Source of the DNA: an uncultured Rhizobium sp.
GTDB taxonomy: Bacteria; Pseudomonadota; Alphaproteobacteria; Rhizobiales; Rhizobiaceae
Assembly (NCBI GenBank): GCA_945952045.1
Contig: CAMFHE010000007.1
Location: 91,192 to 155,191 of the forward strand
Direction: 5' to 3'
DNA: 64,000 nt
Shown: piece after piece, positions 9,268 through 20,653 of the stretch
Position numbering within the stretch: position 1 is the first letter of the stretch
How the letters are laid out: every line of letters begins with the position of its first letter
The notes under the pieces: generated by a model
The model's database searches: none
What the model was told of the DNA's origin: nothing
The model's input: the letters and a program-made list of their open reading frames with translations, nothing else
Made by a program: the position numbers and the translations under genes

Positions 9268-10679
9268 GCGGACTGTCCCGAAATGCCTTCCAATTCCCTG
9301 GGCAGCGCCGCTGCCCATTGCGTGATATTACCAGCCCCCAACAAAACCACGAAATCACCGGGCTTAGCAATGCCTGCGACGATCGGCGCCAGATCCTGTG
9401 GCGTTTCGAGATAGCGGGCGTCGCGGTGGCCGGCAGACTTGATGCGCGAAACCAGCGTCTGCGAATCGGCCTCGGGAATCGCGTCTTCGCCCGCCGAATA
9501 GACCGGCGCGATCAGGATGCTGTCGGCATCGTTGAAGCAGGCGGCGAATTCCGCCATCAGGCTCGACAGACGGGTATAGCGGTGCGGCTGGTGCACGGCG
9601 ATGATGCGCCCACCGGTCGCCTCGCGCGCCGCCTTGAGCACGGCCTTGATCTCCACCGGATGGTGCCCGTAATCGTCGAAAACCTGGACGCCGTTCCACT
9701 CGCCGGTCAGCGTGAAGCGCCGCTTGACGCCGCTGAACGAGGCCAGACCCTTGCGGATATCCTCATTGGAAATGCCGAGCCGATTGGCGACAGCAATCGC
9801 CGCCGTGGCATTGGACACATTGTGACGACCGGGCATGGGCAGCACCAGATCCTTGAGCTCGAACACGCGGCCCGTGCGGCGGCGGCGAATCTCGACATCG
9901 AAGATGGATTTCGTACCCTGCATGCGCACATTCATGAAGCGCGCATCGGCCTGCGGATTTTCACCATAGGTGATGACCTTGCGGTCTTCGATCTGGCTGA
10001 CCAGCGCCTGCACTTCCGGATGGTCGAGGCACATCACGCCGAAACCGTAAAACGGCACGTTTTCCACAAATTGACGGAAAGCGGCGCGCACGGCGTCGAA
10101 GTTTCCGTAATGGTCGAGATGCTCGGGATCGATATTGGTGACGACGGCGACTTCGGCGGGCAGCTTCAGGAAGGTGCCGTCCGATTCGTCGGCCTCGACC
10201 ACCATCCACTCGCCCTCGCCCATGCGGGCGTTGGTGCCGTAGGCATTGATGATGCCGCCATTGATGACGGTCGGGTCGAGCCCGCCGGCTTCGAGCAGCG
10301 TGCCGACCATGGAGGTGGTCGTCGTCTTGCCATGCGTGCCGCCGATGGCGATGGAATTGCGGAAACGCATCAGCTCGGCCAGCATTTCGGCGCGACGCAC
10401 CACCGGCAGCAGCTTTTCACGCGCGGCGATCAGTTCGGGATTGTTCTTGCGGATGGCCGTCGAGACCACCACCACCTCGGCGTCGCCGAGGTTTTCGGCC
10501 TTGTGACCGACGAAGACTTCGATGCCCTTGTCCCGCAGACGCTGCACGTTTGCGCTCTCGGACTGGTCGGATCCCTGTACGCGATGGCCGAGATTGTGCA
10601 GAACTTCGGCGATGCCGCTCATGCCGATCCCGCCGATTCCGATGAAATGGACAAGGCCGATGGCCTTCGGCATTTTCAT
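9264..10679 (-). CDS. murC: UDP-N-acetylmuramate--L-alanine ligase MurC
   Basis: MurC is a cytoplasmic ligase that adds L-alanine to UDP-MurNAc. The 471-residue sequence opens with the Rossmann-like UDP-binding [12 protein letters not shown] (14-25). The ATP-binding P-loop [10 protein letters not shown] is at 113-122, and the DYGHHPVEI segment of the C-terminal Mur ligase domain is present. Four-base overlaps with both murG and murB indicate a tightly coupled operon. Confidence 0.98.
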   Translation of the reverse strand: MKMPKAIGLVHFIGIGGIGMSGIAEVLHNLGHRVQGSDQSESANVQRLRDKGIEVFVGHKAENLGDAEVVVVSTAIRKNNPELIAAREKLLPVVRRAEMLAELMRFRNSIAIGGTHGKTTTTSMVGTLLEAGGLDPTVINGGIINAYGTNARMGEGEWMVVEADESDGTFLKLPAEVAVVTNIDPEHLDHYGNFDAVRAAFRQFVENVPFYGFGVMCLDHPEVQALVSQIEDRKVITYGENPQADARFMNVRMQGTKSIFDVEIRRRRTGRVFELKDLVLPMPGRHNVSNATAAIAVANRLGISNEDIRKGLASFSGVKRRFTLTGEWNGVQVFDDYGHHPVEIKAVLKAAREATGGRIIAVHQPHRYTRLSSLMAEFAACFNDADSILIAPVYSAGEDAIPEADSQTLVSRIKSAGHRDARYLETPQDLAPIVAGIAKPGDFVVLLGAGNITQWAAALPRELEGISGQSA

Positions 10680-11800
10680 GCGCGCGCTCCCTTGAACTGT
10701 GTAATCGATTGCCCGGCGGCGACAGCCTCGACCATGTCGGCGAGAACCTGCGTGGCGTGCGGGCGCCCTGTCTTCCTCGCCGCCGCGGCCATGCGCGTCA
10801 GCTTGTCCGGGTCATGCATGCAATGCTTGATGATGGAAGCGAGACGCTCCGGCGTCAACTCGGCCTGCGGGATCACCTTGGCGCCCCCATGTGCGGCCAG
10901 AGAAGCGGCATTGGCCGCCTGGTCGTGATCGAGCGCGTAAGGATAAGGCACCAGTACCGAGGGGCGGCCGATGACCGAGATCTCGGAGACCGTCGAGGCG
11001 CCGGACCGGCAGATCACCAGATGGGCGGCGGCGATGCGCTCGGCCATGTCGGTGAAAAAGGGCGAGATATCGGCCGGCGCACCAAGCTTGGCGAAGCAAC
11101 TCGTCACCTTGTCCTTGTCTTCCGGCCGCGCCTGCTGCGTCAGCACCAGATGCTTGCGGTCTTCGTCTTCGAGCAGGCTGACGGCATTGGGAATGGCGGA
11201 GGAAAAATACTGCGCACCCTGGCTGCCGCCGAACACGACGAGCCGGAAAGGCTCGCCGGGCATCGAAGGCGCATAGGGCGTTTCCGCCGCTTTCAGCACC
11301 GCCGGGCGCACCGGATTACCGGTCGTGACGATCTTGTCGGCAAACGGTCCTTCGCCCTCGGGGAGAAAACCACCGGCAATGGCCTTGACGCGCTTGGCCA
11401 GCGCCTTGTTGGCGCGGCCCATTACGGCGTTCTGCTCATGCAACATCGAGGGCACGCCGAGCCCGGTTGCGGCGAGCAGCGGCGGCAAGGTCGGATAGCC
11501 CCCGAATCCGACGACGATGCGCGGCTTGATCCGCGAGATCAGCCGCCGCGCCGCGCGCATGCCAGTCCACAGCGTCCAAAGCGAGCGCGCCACGGCAATC
11601 GGGTTCTTCGAGCCGATGGTCGCCGAGGGAACGACATGGATCTCGTCGGCGGGAAACTTGCCGGCAAAGCGTTCGGCGCGGCTGTCGGTGACCAGATGCA
11701 CCGCGTAGCCACGCGCCTTCAGCTCATGCGCCAAAGCTTCGGCAGGAAAGACATGGCCGCCCGTTCCGCCGGCGGCGAGGAGGACGATACCTTTTGTCAT
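10676..11800 (-). CDS. murG: UDP-GlcNAc--lipid I N-acetylglucosaminyl transferase MurG
   Basis: MurG is the peripheral membrane GT28 glycosyltransferase that turns lipid I into lipid II on the cytoplasmic face. It has 374 residues. The N-terminal lipid-binding loop GGTGGH is at 11-16. A second G-loop, FGGSQGAQ, and the UDP-GlcNAc-binding region [11 protein letters not shown] with [10 protein letters not shown] are in the C-terminal half. The stop overlaps the murC start by four bases, and ftsW lies 22 bases upstream. Confidence 0.98.
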   Translation of the reverse strand: MTKGIVLLAAGGTGGHVFPAEALAHELKARGYAVHLVTDSRAERFAGKFPADEIHVVPSATIGSKNPIAVARSLWTLWTGMRAARRLISRIKPRIVVGFGGYPTLPPLLAATGLGVPSMLHEQNAVMGRANKALAKRVKAIAGGFLPEGEGPFADKIVTTGNPVRPAVLKAAETPYAPSMPGEPFRLVVFGGSQGAQYFSSAIPNAVSLLEDEDRKHLVLTQQARPEDKDKVTSCFAKLGAPADISPFFTDMAERIAAAHLVICRSGASTVSEISVIGRPSVLVPYPYALDHDQAANAASLAAHGGAKVIPQAELTPERLASIIKHCMHDPDKLTRMAAAARKTGRPHATQVLADMVEAVAAGQSITQFKGARA

Positions 11801-11822
11801 ACATTATCTCCGGATGTGCCCG

Positions 11823-12977
11823 TCATTCGGCAGGAACGCCCTGCTGCATGCGGAACAGGCTCCGCTCCTGCGCGCGCCGTTCCGGACGGTGGCGGGTCAG
11901 CGCAAGAATGAAGCCAGCCGTGACACATATGGCGATCATCGACGATCCGCCATAGGAAATAAGTGGCAAGGTCATGCCTTTTGCCGGAAGAAGCTCGAGA
12001 TTCACCCCGACATTGATCATCGACTGCATGCCGATCTGCAAAACGAGACCTGCGACGGCGAAACGGTTGAAGTCGTCACGCTCGTTGAAAGCATGCTTGA
12101 GGCCGCGCAGCACGACGAAGGTGAAGATCCCTACCAGCACCATGCAGAACAGGATGCCGAACTCTTCCGCCGCCACCGAGAAGATGAAGTCGGTATGGCT
12201 GTCGGGGATGATGCGCTTGACGATGCCTTCGCCTGGGCCCTGGCCGAACCAGTCGCCGCGGATGATCGCTTCGCGGGCGGTGTCCACCTGGAAGGTGTCG
12301 CCTTCGCCGGTGAGGAACTTGTCGATACGCGACGCAACGTGGGGGAAGATGTAATAGGCGCTGAACAGGCCGCCGACGCCGCCGACGCCGAGCAGGATGA
12401 TCCAGATCCACGGCATGCCGGCCATGAAGAACATGCCGCCCCAGACAGCACTGGTCAGGATCGTCTGGCCAAGGTCCGGCTGGGCGACGAGCAGGGCCGC
12501 AACGATGCCGTAGAGAATGATGGCGAAGAGATTGCCGGGGATTTCCGGCTGGCGGGCATGTTCGGAAAACAACCATGCGCAGACGACGACAAAGGCCGGC
12601 TTCATGAATTCCGACGGCTGCACGCCAAAGCTGCCGATCGAGAACCAGCGGCGCGAACCCTTGATCTCGACACCGAAGAACAGCGCCAGGATCATCATCG
12701 CCAGCGCGACGACGAGCAGGATGACGGCCGTGCGGCGCACCTGGCGCGGCGTCAGGAAGGAGAGGCCGACCATGATGATGATCGACGGCACGAGGAAGGC
12801 CGCGTGGCGCTTGACGAAGTGGAAGCTGTCGAGGCCGATGCGTTCGGCGACCGGCGGCGAGGCCGCGAAGGACAGCATGAAGCCGATCCCCATCAACAGC
12901 ACGAAGGTGGCGAGAAATACCCGGTCGATCGTCCAGAACCAGTCTGCGACAGGTCCACGCTCAGCTCGGCTTACCAT
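11823..12977 (-). CDS. ftsW: SEDS glycosyltransferase FtsW
   Basis: FtsW is the polytopic SEDS-family peptidoglycan polymerase of the divisome and works with FtsI. It has 384 residues and about ten hydrophobic segments. Family markers include GSRRWFSIGSFGVQPSEFMKP in the central part, the extracellular loop ending KRIIPDSHTDFIFSVAAEE, and the C-terminal PLISYGGSSMIA. It begins one base after the murD stop, so translation of the two is probably coupled. Confidence 0.97.
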   Translation of the reverse strand: MVSRAERGPVADWFWTIDRVFLATFVLLMGIGFMLSFAASPPVAERIGLDSFHFVKRHAAFLVPSIIIMVGLSFLTPRQVRRTAVILLVVALAMMILALFFGVEIKGSRRWFSIGSFGVQPSEFMKPAFVVVCAWLFSEHARQPEIPGNLFAIILYGIVAALLVAQPDLGQTILTSAVWGGMFFMAGMPWIWIILLGVGGVGGLFSAYYIFPHVASRIDKFLTGEGDTFQVDTAREAIIRGDWFGQGPGEGIVKRIIPDSHTDFIFSVAAEEFGILFCMVLVGIFTFVVLRGLKHAFNERDDFNRFAVAGLVLQIGMQSMINVGVNLELLPAKGMTLPLISYGGSSMIAICVTAGFILALTRHRPERRAQERSLFRMQQGVPAE

Positions 12978-12978
12978 G

Positions 12979-14391
12979 TCATTTGCCTCCGGAGTCGGTG
13001 TCGATCAGCATGGTGATGCCATCCAGCGCCTTGACGTGGCTGACGAAGGCGTCACCCCTGATCTCGAAATTCTTATACTGGTCGAAGCTTGCGCAAGCCG
13101 GGGACAACATCACGGCCGAAGACCCCTTGGAATCGGCCGCCGCATCCGCCGCCGCGTGCGCCACCGCCCGCTCCAGCGTGCCGGAGATCTCGTAAGGCAC
13201 CGCCTGCCCCAGCGTCGCGGCAAACTCCGCCGCCGCCTCACCGATCAGGTAGGCCTTGACGATGCGCGGGAAGAAGCCGGTCAGCGTCGTGATGCCGCCG
13301 GCCTTGGGCAGGCCGCCGGCGATCCAGTAGATGCGCTCGTAGCTCGACAGAGCGGGCGCTGCCGCATCGGCATTGGTCGCCTTGGAATCGTTGACGAAGA
13401 CGACTTCGCCACGCTTGCCCACCGGCTGCATGCGATGCTTGAGGCCCGGAAAGGAAGCAAGCCCCGCACGGATTTCATCCGCGGAGACGCCGACCGCGAG
13501 GCAGGCTGCAATCGCGGCCGCCGCATTCTGGGCGTTGTGGCTGCCGCGCAGCGTCTGGATGCCGGCGAGATCGGCGATCTGAGAGGTCGCGCCGGTCTCG
13601 GCGCGGATGATACGGCTGCCCTCGGCATAGAGACCATCGGCCAGCACCTGCCGCTGCGAAATGCGCACCACCTTGGTGCCGGCGCGTTCGACGCGATCCG
13701 CGATCAACGCGCAAAAACTGTCGTCGACGCCGATGACGGCGATGCCGCTGCCGGCGACCAGCCGTTCCTTGACGTCGGCGTAATGCTGCATCGTGCCGTG
13801 CCGGTCGAGATGATCGGGCGTGAGGTTGAGCAGGATGCCGGCGGAGGGGTTCAGCGTCGGCGCAAGATCGATCTGGTAGGATGAGCATTCGACGACGAAA
13901 TAACGCTCGGCTTTGGGGGGATCGAGCGTCAGGATCGCCGTGCCGATATTGCCGCCAAGCTGCGTATCGCGGCCGCTGGAGCGCAGGATATGGGCGATCA
14001 GCGCCGTCGTCGTCGATTTACCGTTGGTGCCGGTAATGGCAATGAACGGGCAATCGGGCGCATGCGCTCGACGTTCGCGCACGAACAGTTCGACGTCGCC
14101 GACCACCTCGACACCGGCAGCCCGTGCGAGATCGACGGTCCAGTGGGGTTTGGGATGCGTCAGCGGCACGCCGGGCGACAGGACGAAAGCGGCCAATTTG
14201 CTCCAGTCGATGCCGCGCAGGTCGGCTGTGGCGATGCCCTCGCCGGCAGCCTTTGCAACGCTGTCGGGATTGTCGTCCCAGGCCGTGACGTCAGCGCCGC
14301 CGGCGACAAGCGCCCTCGCCGTCGCCAGCCCCGAACCGCCGAGGCCGAAAAGCGCAACCTGCCTGCCCTTGAACGTCGTTACCGGGATCAT
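12979..14391 (-). CDS. murD: UDP-N-acetylmuramoylalanine--D-glutamate ligase MurD
   Basis: MurD adds D-glutamate to UDP-MurNAc-L-Ala. The 470-residue protein has an N-terminal nucleotide-binding fold ([14 protein letters not shown] at 15-28) and the Mur ligase P-loop GTNGKSTT at 121-128. The [11 protein letters not shown] motif follows in the central domain, with NDSKATN in the C-terminal domain. It lies eight bases after mraY and one base before ftsW. Confidence 0.97.
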   Translation of the reverse strand: MIPVTTFKGRQVALFGLGGSGLATARALVAGGADVTAWDDNPDSVAKAAGEGIATADLRGIDWSKLAAFVLSPGVPLTHPKPHWTVDLARAAGVEVVGDVELFVRERRAHAPDCPFIAITGTNGKSTTTALIAHILRSSGRDTQLGGNIGTAILTLDPPKAERYFVVECSSYQIDLAPTLNPSAGILLNLTPDHLDRHGTMQHYADVKERLVAGSGIAVIGVDDSFCALIADRVERAGTKVVRISQRQVLADGLYAEGSRIIRAETGATSQIADLAGIQTLRGSHNAQNAAAAIAACLAVGVSADEIRAGLASFPGLKHRMQPVGKRGEVVFVNDSKATNADAAAPALSSYERIYWIAGGLPKAGGITTLTGFFPRIVKAYLIGEAAAEFAATLGQAVPYEISGTLERAVAHAAADAAADSKGSSAVMLSPACASFDQYKNFEIRGDAFVSHVKALDGITMLIDTDSGGK

Positions 14392-14399
14392 CGTCGATC

Positions 14400-15500
14400 T
14401 TACCGCAGCTTGAGGGTGGAAAGGCCGACCATGGCGAGGCCGACGGCGATGATCCAGAAGCGGATGACCACCTGGCTTTCCGTCCAGCCCTTCTTTTCGA
14501 AATGGTGATGGATCGGCGCCATCAGGAAGACGCGCCGGCCGGTGAGCTTGAAGAAGCCGACCTGGATGATGACCGACAGGGTTTCCATCACGAACAAGCC
14601 GCCAATGATGACCATGACGATTTCATGCTTGGTGGCGACAGCGACCGAACCGATCAGACCACCGAGCGCCAGCGAGCCGGTATCGCCCATGAAGATGGCG
14701 GCGGGCGGCGCGTTGAACCACAGGAAGCCGAGGCCGGCCCCGATGACCGCGCCGAGAATGACGGCGAGTTCGCCGGTGCCGGGCACGAAATTGATCTGCA
14801 GGTAGCCGGCAAACACCGCATTGCCGGCGAGATAGGCGATCACACCGAAGGAGGCGGAGGCGATCATGACCGGCACGATGGCAAGGCCGTCGAGACCGTC
14901 CGTCAGGTTCACCGCATTGCCGGCGGCGACGATGACGAAACCACCGAAGATGACGAAGAAAATGCCGAGATTGACGAACAGGTCCTTGAAGAAGGGAAAG
15001 GCGACCGAAGTCGCGAAGTTCGCTGCATGTGCCGAACTCGACATCGACGTATGCATCATCGCATAGACGGCAATGCCGGCGATGATGAATTCGATACCGA
15101 GGCGCGCCTTGCCGGAAAAGCCCTTGTCGCTTTGCTTGGTGACCTTCAGATAGTCGTCATAAAAACCGATCGCGCCGAAGCCGAGCGTCACCAGCAGCGT
15201 CGAGACGACGTAGACGCTGGAGAGATCGGCCCAGAGCAGCGAAGAGCCGACGATGCCCGCAAGAATCATCAGCCCGCCCATGGTCGGCGTGCCGGCTTTC
15301 TTGAAATGCGTCTGCGGCCCATCGGCTCGGATCGGCTGCCCCTTGCCCTGGCGGATGCGCAGCGAATTGATGATTCGCGGACCGAACAGGAAGACAATGA
15401 AGGCGGAGGTGAAGAGGGCGGCTCCGGTGCGGAAAGTGATGTACCTGAAAAGGTTGAAGATTTGAACGTGGTTCGCCAGTTCCACAAGCCAGATTAGCAT
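14400..15500 (-). CDS. mraY: Phospho-N-acetylmuramoyl-pentapeptide transferase MraY
   Basis: MraY is the integral membrane enzyme that transfers phospho-MurNAc-pentapeptide to undecaprenyl phosphate, giving lipid I. It has 366 residues and about ten transmembrane helices. Diagnostic motifs are the aspartate pair in [21 protein letters not shown], the [10 protein letters not shown] stretch and the C-terminal [13 protein letters not shown]. Spacing to its neighbours is short (23 bases from murF, 8 to murD), consistent with one transcript. Confidence 0.98.
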   Translation of the reverse strand: MLIWLVELANHVQIFNLFRYITFRTGAALFTSAFIVFLFGPRIINSLRIRQGKGQPIRADGPQTHFKKAGTPTMGGLMILAGIVGSSLLWADLSSVYVVSTLLVTLGFGAIGFYDDYLKVTKQSDKGFSGKARLGIEFIIAGIAVYAMMHTSMSSSAHAANFATSVAFPFFKDLFVNLGIFFVIFGGFVIVAAGNAVNLTDGLDGLAIVPVMIASASFGVIAYLAGNAVFAGYLQINFVPGTGELAVILGAVIGAGLGFLWFNAPPAAIFMGDTGSLALGGLIGSVAVATKHEIVMVIIGGLFVMETLSVIIQVGFFKLTGRRVFLMAPIHHHFEKKGWTESQVVIRFWIIAVGLAMVGLSTLKLR

Positions 15501-15523
15501 AAAAGCCCTTTCTTACGCCCGGT

Positions 15524-16963
15524 TTAGGATTGGGGCTGCGTGTCCAAGAATGCCGGATACTTGTCAAGCAGCGCGGCAACGATCTTGCCGAAGCCGATCC
15601 CAAGCGAGGATTTGATCATCAATACATCGCCGGGTCCGACGGACCGGACCACGAAATCCGCCAGATCTTCCGTGGCCTGACGGTATTCGACGCCCACCGT
15701 CAGCGGCAGGGATTCGCGCAGGTGCATCATCTCAGGCCCGGCAAGCCAGACATGCTCGATGCCGCCGGCCAGAAGCGGCGATGCAAGATCGGCATGCACC
15801 TGCTCGGCAAACTCGCCCATTTCCAGCATGTCGCCGAGAATGGCGATGCGCCGTCCCTCGCCTTCCGGCTGCGCCGAGGACAGAAGCGCGATCGCCGCCC
15901 GCATCGAGGCAGGATTGGCGTTGTAGCTTTCGTCGATCAGCGTGAAGAAGCTGTCATGGCCTATGGCGAGCTTGTGGCGCTGGCCGCGGCCCTTGACGGG
16001 CTTCAGATCCTGCAGCGCAAGGGCCGCCTCGTTCAGATCGGCGCCCGCCAGTTGCGCGGCGCCCAATGCGGCAAGCGCGTTTTCGGCGATATGGCGGCCG
16101 GGCGCGCCGATGACGACTTCCATCGGTTCGCCGTCGATGCTGGCGAGAACCGTCGAGCCCTCGGCCGTGCCGTCGAAATCGGCAAGCTGGTAATCCGCCT
16201 TCGCGTGCTGGCCGAAAGAGTGGATATGGGCGACGCCGGCTGCCTGGGCAGCGGCTTCGAGGAAATCATATTGCTCGTTGTCACGGTTGAGGATCGCGTG
16301 ACCGTCCGGCTCGACGCCCTCGAAAATTTCCGCCTTGGCGGCGGCGATTTCATCGAGGCCCGAGAAATTGCCGAGATGGGCGGCGGCGATGGTGGTGACG
16401 ATGGCGACATGCGGGCGCACCATCTTCGTCAGCGGCCGGATTTCGCCGGGATGGTTCATGCCGATCTCGAAAACGCCGAAGTCGGTATCGGCGGGCATGC
16501 GCGCCAGCGTCAGCGGCACGCCCCAGTGATTGTTGAACGAAGCAACGGCGGCATGGACCTTGCCGGAGGGCTCCAGCACATGGCGCAGCATTTCCTTGGT
16601 GGTCGTCTTGCCGACCGAACCCGTGACGGCGATGATCCTGGCCTGGCTGCGCGCGCGCGCGGCAACCGCAAGGCGGCGCAATGCCTCGAGGACGTCATTG
16701 ACCACGATCATCGGCGTGGTCAACAGATGGCCGAGGCCGGCAAGCCTGCCTTCCGCAACGACGAGAACCGTCGCGCCATTGGCGACCGCCAGACCGGCAA
16801 ACGTATGGCCATCGACCCGGTCGCCCTTGATGGCGAAGAAGGCATCGCCCTTGGAGATCGAGCGGCTATCGATCGAGATACCGGTAATACCCTGCGGCGG
16901 CATGCCGATCGGGCGGCCAGCCATCGCGGCGATCATCTCGTCGGTCGTCCAGAGCCAGGTCAA
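15524..16963 (-). CDS. murF: UDP-MurNAc-tripeptide--D-alanyl-D-alanine ligase MurF
   Basis: MurF attaches the D-Ala-D-Ala made by Ddl to the muropeptide. The protein has 479 residues. The N-terminal domain carries [18 protein letters not shown], the P-loop GSVGKTTT is at 115-122, the [11 protein letters not shown] segment follows, and [11 protein letters not shown] marks the C-terminal part. Its ATG overlaps the murE stop by four bases. Confidence 0.97.
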   Translation of the reverse strand: MTWLWTTDEMIAAMAGRPIGMPPQGITGISIDSRSISKGDAFFAIKGDRVDGHTFAGLAVANGATVLVVAEGRLAGLGHLLTTPMIVVNDVLEALRRLAVAARARSQARIIAVTGSVGKTTTKEMLRHVLEPSGKVHAAVASFNNHWGVPLTLARMPADTDFGVFEIGMNHPGEIRPLTKMVRPHVAIVTTIAAAHLGNFSGLDEIAAAKAEIFEGVEPDGHAILNRDNEQYDFLEAAAQAAGVAHIHSFGQHAKADYQLADFDGTAEGSTVLASIDGEPMEVVIGAPGRHIAENALAALGAAQLAGADLNEAALALQDLKPVKGRGQRHKLAIGHDSFFTLIDESYNANPASMRAAIALLSSAQPEGEGRRIAILGDMLEMGEFAEQVHADLASPLLAGGIEHVWLAGPEMMHLRESLPLTVGVEYRQATEDLADFVVRSVGPGDVLMIKSSLGIGFGKIVAALLDKYPAFLDTQPQS

Positions 16964-18423
16964 TGCTTCATCTCCTCCAATGCCTTGCGTACTTCATGAT
17001 GGTCGGAGAACGGCAGGGTCACGGACCCCACGGTCTGGCCTTCCTCATGTCCCTTGCCCGCCACGATCAGCGTATCGCCGCTGGAAAGCAGCGAAACGGC
17101 GTGGCGGATGGCGGCGGCGCGGTCGCCGATTTCGGTCGCCGAGGGTGCGGCGGCCATGATTTCGGAACGGATGGTTTCCGGCACTTCCGAGCGCGGATTG
17201 TCGTCGGTGACGATGACCACATCGGCGAGCCGGCAGGCGATCTCTCCCATGATCGGACGCTTGCCCTTGTCGCGATCGCCGCCGCAACCGAAGACGACGA
17301 TCACCCGGCCGGTGGTGAACGGCCTGACTGACGTCAGCACGTTTTCCAGCGCATCCGGCTTGTGGGCGTAATCGACATAGGCGAGCGCGCCGTCGCCGGT
17401 CTGCCCGACGAGTTCGAGGCGGCCCGAGGCGCCCTGCAATTTGCCGAGTGCCGCCATCGCCACAGACGGCGCGACGCCGGTCGACAGGGCAAGACCGGCT
17501 GCGACCAGAGCATTGGCGATCTGGAAATCGCCGGCCAGCGGAATATGCACTTCATAGATCTCGCCGTCGTGATGCACTTCGGCCATCTGCTTGTGGCGGA
17601 AATGCTCGACACGCTTCAGCGTCAGGTAGTTGCCCTTGCGTCCCACGGTGCGCACGTCATGGCCGGCGGCAGTGGCGACGCGGATCGCCTCGTCGGACCA
17701 GGGGTCGTCGGAGAAGATTACAGCCGGCGCGCCCTTCGGCGTCAGATCGGTGAACAGCCGCATCTTCGCCGCCATATAGTCTTCCACCGTCGGGTGGTAA
17801 TCCATGTGGTCGCGTCCGAGATTGGTGAAGGCGCTGGCGACAAGCCGCACACCATCGAGGCGCGACTGATCGAGGCCGTGGCTGGAGGCTTCCATGGCGG
17901 CATGGGTGACGCCCTCGCCGGCCAGCTCCGCCAGCAGCCGATGCAGCGATACCGGATCCGGCGTCGTCAACGAACCGTAGTCATTGCGCTTCGGCGAAAT
18001 CACGCCGGTCGTACCGATCTGCGCGGCGGCAAGGCCGGCATGCGCCCAGATCTGGCGGGTGAAGGAAGCAACCGAGGTCTTGCCGGCGGTGCCGGTGACG
18101 GCAACCATGGTTTCCGGCTGCGCGCCAAAAAAGCGGGCGGCGGCCAGCGCCAGGAAACGGCGCGGATTGGCAACGGTCAGCACCGGGACGGAGACACCCT
18201 CGACCGGATGGCCGGAGACGACGGCGACTGCGCCGCGCGAAACGGCGTCGCCAATGTAACGGGCGCCATCCGCCTTTGTGCCGGACAGCGCCACGAAGAG
18301 ATTGCCGGGTTCGACCGCGCGGCTATCGGCCGTCAGGCCGGAAATGTCGAGGGAGCCCGCTGCGCCCGAGAGGGAGGATTGGAGTTCCGGGAATGCCTGC
18401 CCGGCCAGATCGCTGAGTTTCAT
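16960..18423 (-). CDS. murE: UDP-MurNAc-L-Ala-D-Glu--meso-diaminopimelate ligase MurE
   Basis: MurE adds the third peptide residue. I start it at the ATG at 18423 (487 residues, MKLSDLAGQ), which matches family starts; an in-frame GTG at 18462 would add 13 residues. The P-loop GTAGKTS is at 111-117. The DDNPR sequence in the C-terminal domain is the family signature for meso-diaminopimelate rather than lysine, as expected in a Gram-negative. A 66-base gap separates it from ftsI. Confidence 0.97.
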   Translation of the reverse strand: MKLSDLAGQAFPELQSSLSGAAGSLDISGLTADSRAVEPGNLFVALSGTKADGARYIGDAVSRGAVAVVSGHPVEGVSVPVLTVANPRRFLALAAARFFGAQPETMVAVTGTAGKTSVASFTRQIWAHAGLAAAQIGTTGVISPKRNDYGSLTTPDPVSLHRLLAELAGEGVTHAAMEASSHGLDQSRLDGVRLVASAFTNLGRDHMDYHPTVEDYMAAKMRLFTDLTPKGAPAVIFSDDPWSDEAIRVATAAGHDVRTVGRKGNYLTLKRVEHFRHKQMAEVHHDGEIYEVHIPLAGDFQIANALVAAGLALSTGVAPSVAMAALGKLQGASGRLELVGQTGDGALAYVDYAHKPDALENVLTSVRPFTTGRVIVVFGCGGDRDKGKRPIMGEIACRLADVVIVTDDNPRSEVPETIRSEIMAAAPSATEIGDRAAAIRHAVSLLSSGDTLIVAGKGHEEGQTVGSVTLPFSDHHEVRKALEEMKH

Positions 18424-18489
18424 CGGCTTGACTGTTCTTTCCTTGCGCCCGCGTGACCCCACGCGAATCGCTGTCTTATTATTTTCCGC

Positions 18490-20232
18490 TCAATACGACT
18501 CCAGCAAGGCCGTGCCGTTGGCGCCGAATTGCGGCTCCACACCGAGGATCGGACCGGCGCGACGAATGATGTCGCGCACCATGGGCGCTGCGGTGAACGA
18601 GGCGATGGTGCCGCCCTCGCCGGCATGCGGCTCGTCGCAGAAGGTCAACACAATATATTGTGGATTGCGCATCGGGAAGGCGGCCAGGAAGGCGTTGAAG
18701 TTCAGCGAGCTGCTGTAGCGGCCGTTGACGACCTTGTCGGCCGTGCCGGTCTTGCCGCCGACATCGAAGCCCGGAACGCGGGCATTACGGCCGGAACCGT
18801 TCACGCCGTTATACTCGAAGAGATAACGCATGTCGGCGCTGGTCGCATCCTTGATGACCGTCTGCGCCACTTCGTCGGCCTGTTCGCGCGAGCGCGGCAG
18901 GAAGGTCGGCTGGATCAGGCGGCCGCCATTGATCAGCGCAGCACCCGCAACCGCCGTCTGCAGCGGTGTCGTCGAGACGCCATGGCCGAATGAAATGGTG
19001 ATCGAGTTGATCTTCTTCCACTCGCGCGGCTGCGACGGCATCTTCACTTCCGGCAGTTCGGTCTGCATCTTGGTCAGCAGGCCGAGCTTGGTCAGAAATT
19101 CCTTGTGTCCCTCGATGCCGACGACGTCGGCCATCTTGGCCGTGCCGATGTTGGACGAATACTGGAAGATTTCCGGGACGCTGAGAACACGATGCTTGCC
19201 GTGGAAATCCTTGATGGTGAAGCCGCCGATGCGGATCGGGAAGCGGGCGTCGAAGCTGTCCGACAGCTTGACCTTGCCGGAATCGAGCGCCATGGCGGTC
19301 GTGAACGACTTGAAGGTCGAGCCCATTTCGAACGTGCCGTTCGACATGCGGTTCAGCCAGCCTTCGGCAGCCCCTTCCTGCGGATTGTTCGGATCGAAAT
19401 CCGGGGCCGAGGCCATGGCCAGCACTTCGCCGGTATTGGCGTCGAGCACGACGGCGCCCGCGCCCTTGGCTTTGTAGTTGGTCACCGCGTTGACGACGAC
19501 GTCGCGTACGATCGCCTGGACGCGCAGATCGATGGAAAGTTTCACCGGTTCGAGCGGCGTATCGCTGGTCATGCCGACGGCGGCAAGGTCGGCAAGACCC
19601 TGCGTGTCGATATAGCGCTCCATGCCGGCGACGCCGCGGTTGTCGATGTTGACGTATCCGACGACATGCGAAGCGGTCGGCCCGCCCGGATAGAAACGGC
19701 GCTTCTCCGGCCGGAAGCCGATGCCGGGAATGCCGAGCGCAAGGATCTGGCTCTGCTGCTTCGGCGTCAACTGACGACGCAGCCACTGGAAGTGAGACTT
19801 GGACGAAAGCTTGCGGAAGGTGCCCTTGACGTCGAGATCGGGCAGCACCGTCGCCAGCATTTCCACCGCCTCGTCGGGATCGACGATCTTGTGCGGCTCG
19901 GCATAGAGCGAAACGGTGCGGATGTCGGTCGCCAGCACTTCGCCGTTGCGATCGAGGATATCCGGGCGCGAGGCCATGAAGCGGTCAGCCGGCATGATCG
20001 AGGAAACGACATCGGGAGAGGCGATGCCGTATTGCACCAGGCGTCCGCCGATGACGACGTAGACCATCGAGAAACCGACCATGAGAATCGCCACACGGCT
20101 GCGCGTCTGGCGGTTCTTCTTTTTCATCGTTCCCTGAAAGGCGGCCCCCTGCGGCCCGCCGGCGCGGTTGTGACCGCCGGCGGAAAAGTGAGCCTTGCTC
20201 TTCAGCACCATGATCCGGGATAGAAAGGACAT
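18490..20232 (-). CDS. ftsI: Division-specific transpeptidase FtsI (PBP3)
   Basis: FtsI is the class B penicillin-binding protein that cross-links septal peptidoglycan together with FtsW. It has 580 residues: a cytoplasmic basic tail, one membrane anchor at about 47-67, a PBP dimerisation domain, and the transpeptidase domain. All three active-site motifs are present: STFK at 305-308, SSN at 359-361 and KTGT at 494-497. Its ATG shares one base with the ftsL stop (TGATG). The N-terminal tail before the anchor is longer than in E. coli, as in other rhizobia. Confidence 0.97.
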   Translation of the reverse strand: MSFLSRIMVLKSKAHFSAGGHNRAGGPQGAAFQGTMKKKNRQTRSRVAILMVGFSMVYVVIGGRLVQYGIASPDVVSSIMPADRFMASRPDILDRNGEVLATDIRTVSLYAEPHKIVDPDEAVEMLATVLPDLDVKGTFRKLSSKSHFQWLRRQLTPKQQSQILALGIPGIGFRPEKRRFYPGGPTASHVVGYVNIDNRGVAGMERYIDTQGLADLAAVGMTSDTPLEPVKLSIDLRVQAIVRDVVVNAVTNYKAKGAGAVVLDANTGEVLAMASAPDFDPNNPQEGAAEGWLNRMSNGTFEMGSTFKSFTTAMALDSGKVKLSDSFDARFPIRIGGFTIKDFHGKHRVLSVPEIFQYSSNIGTAKMADVVGIEGHKEFLTKLGLLTKMQTELPEVKMPSQPREWKKINSITISFGHGVSTTPLQTAVAGAALINGGRLIQPTFLPRSREQADEVAQTVIKDATSADMRYLFEYNGVNGSGRNARVPGFDVGGKTGTADKVVNGRYSSSLNFNAFLAAFPMRNPQYIVLTFCDEPHAGEGGTIASFTAAPMVRDIIRRAGPILGVEPQFGANGTALLESY

Positions 20233-20648
20233 CAGGGCTTCACCGATCCAGTTACGATTTTGTCCGCGGGTTTGTGGCCATTCTCCGCCGTCTTCTTCGG
20301 CTTTGCCGCCTTGCCATCCTTGTCGCCCTTGTCGTCGGCGACCTCGACCGCCGGCAATTCGTCGCGCAGCATCGGCAATTCGACCGACTGCACGAGCTGG
20401 GTGGAATCGGTCGGCGCAAGCTTCAATTCGCCGTCATAGGTCTTGATCAGCTTTTCCAGCCGGTTGGGCTGGGTCAGCAGCGCCCAGTCGGCGCGCAACA
20501 GGTCGATCGTGTCCTTTTCCAGCTTGATCTCGGATTCGAGGCGCTTGACCTCTTCGAGCTTCAGCTCGGCGCGGTGCTTGATCGAATAGGTGACCGTCGC
20601 GGTCGCGGTCATGACGCCGATCAGGATGAAATCGAAGGTCTTCAGCAT
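20232..20648 (-). CDS. ftsL: Cell division protein FtsL
   Basis: A small bitopic divisome protein of 138 residues. It has one N-terminal membrane helix (about 5-22) followed by a charged heptad-rich coiled coil (about 28-58, KLEEVKRLESEIKLEKD) ending in the family-typical LTQPNRLEKL stretch. It forms the FtsQLB complex that activates FtsWI. The C-terminal 40 residues are Lys/Asp-rich and low in complexity. Position between rsmH (5-base gap) and ftsI fixes the call, since sequence conservation in FtsL is weak. Confidence 0.92.
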   Translation of the reverse strand: MLKTFDFILIGVMTATATVTYSIKHRAELKLEEVKRLESEIKLEKDTIDLLRADWALLTQPNRLEKLIKTYDGELKLAPTDSTQLVQSVELPMLRDELPAVEVADDKGDKDGKAAKPKKTAENGHKPADKIVTGSVKP

Positions 20649-20653
20649 CGGTT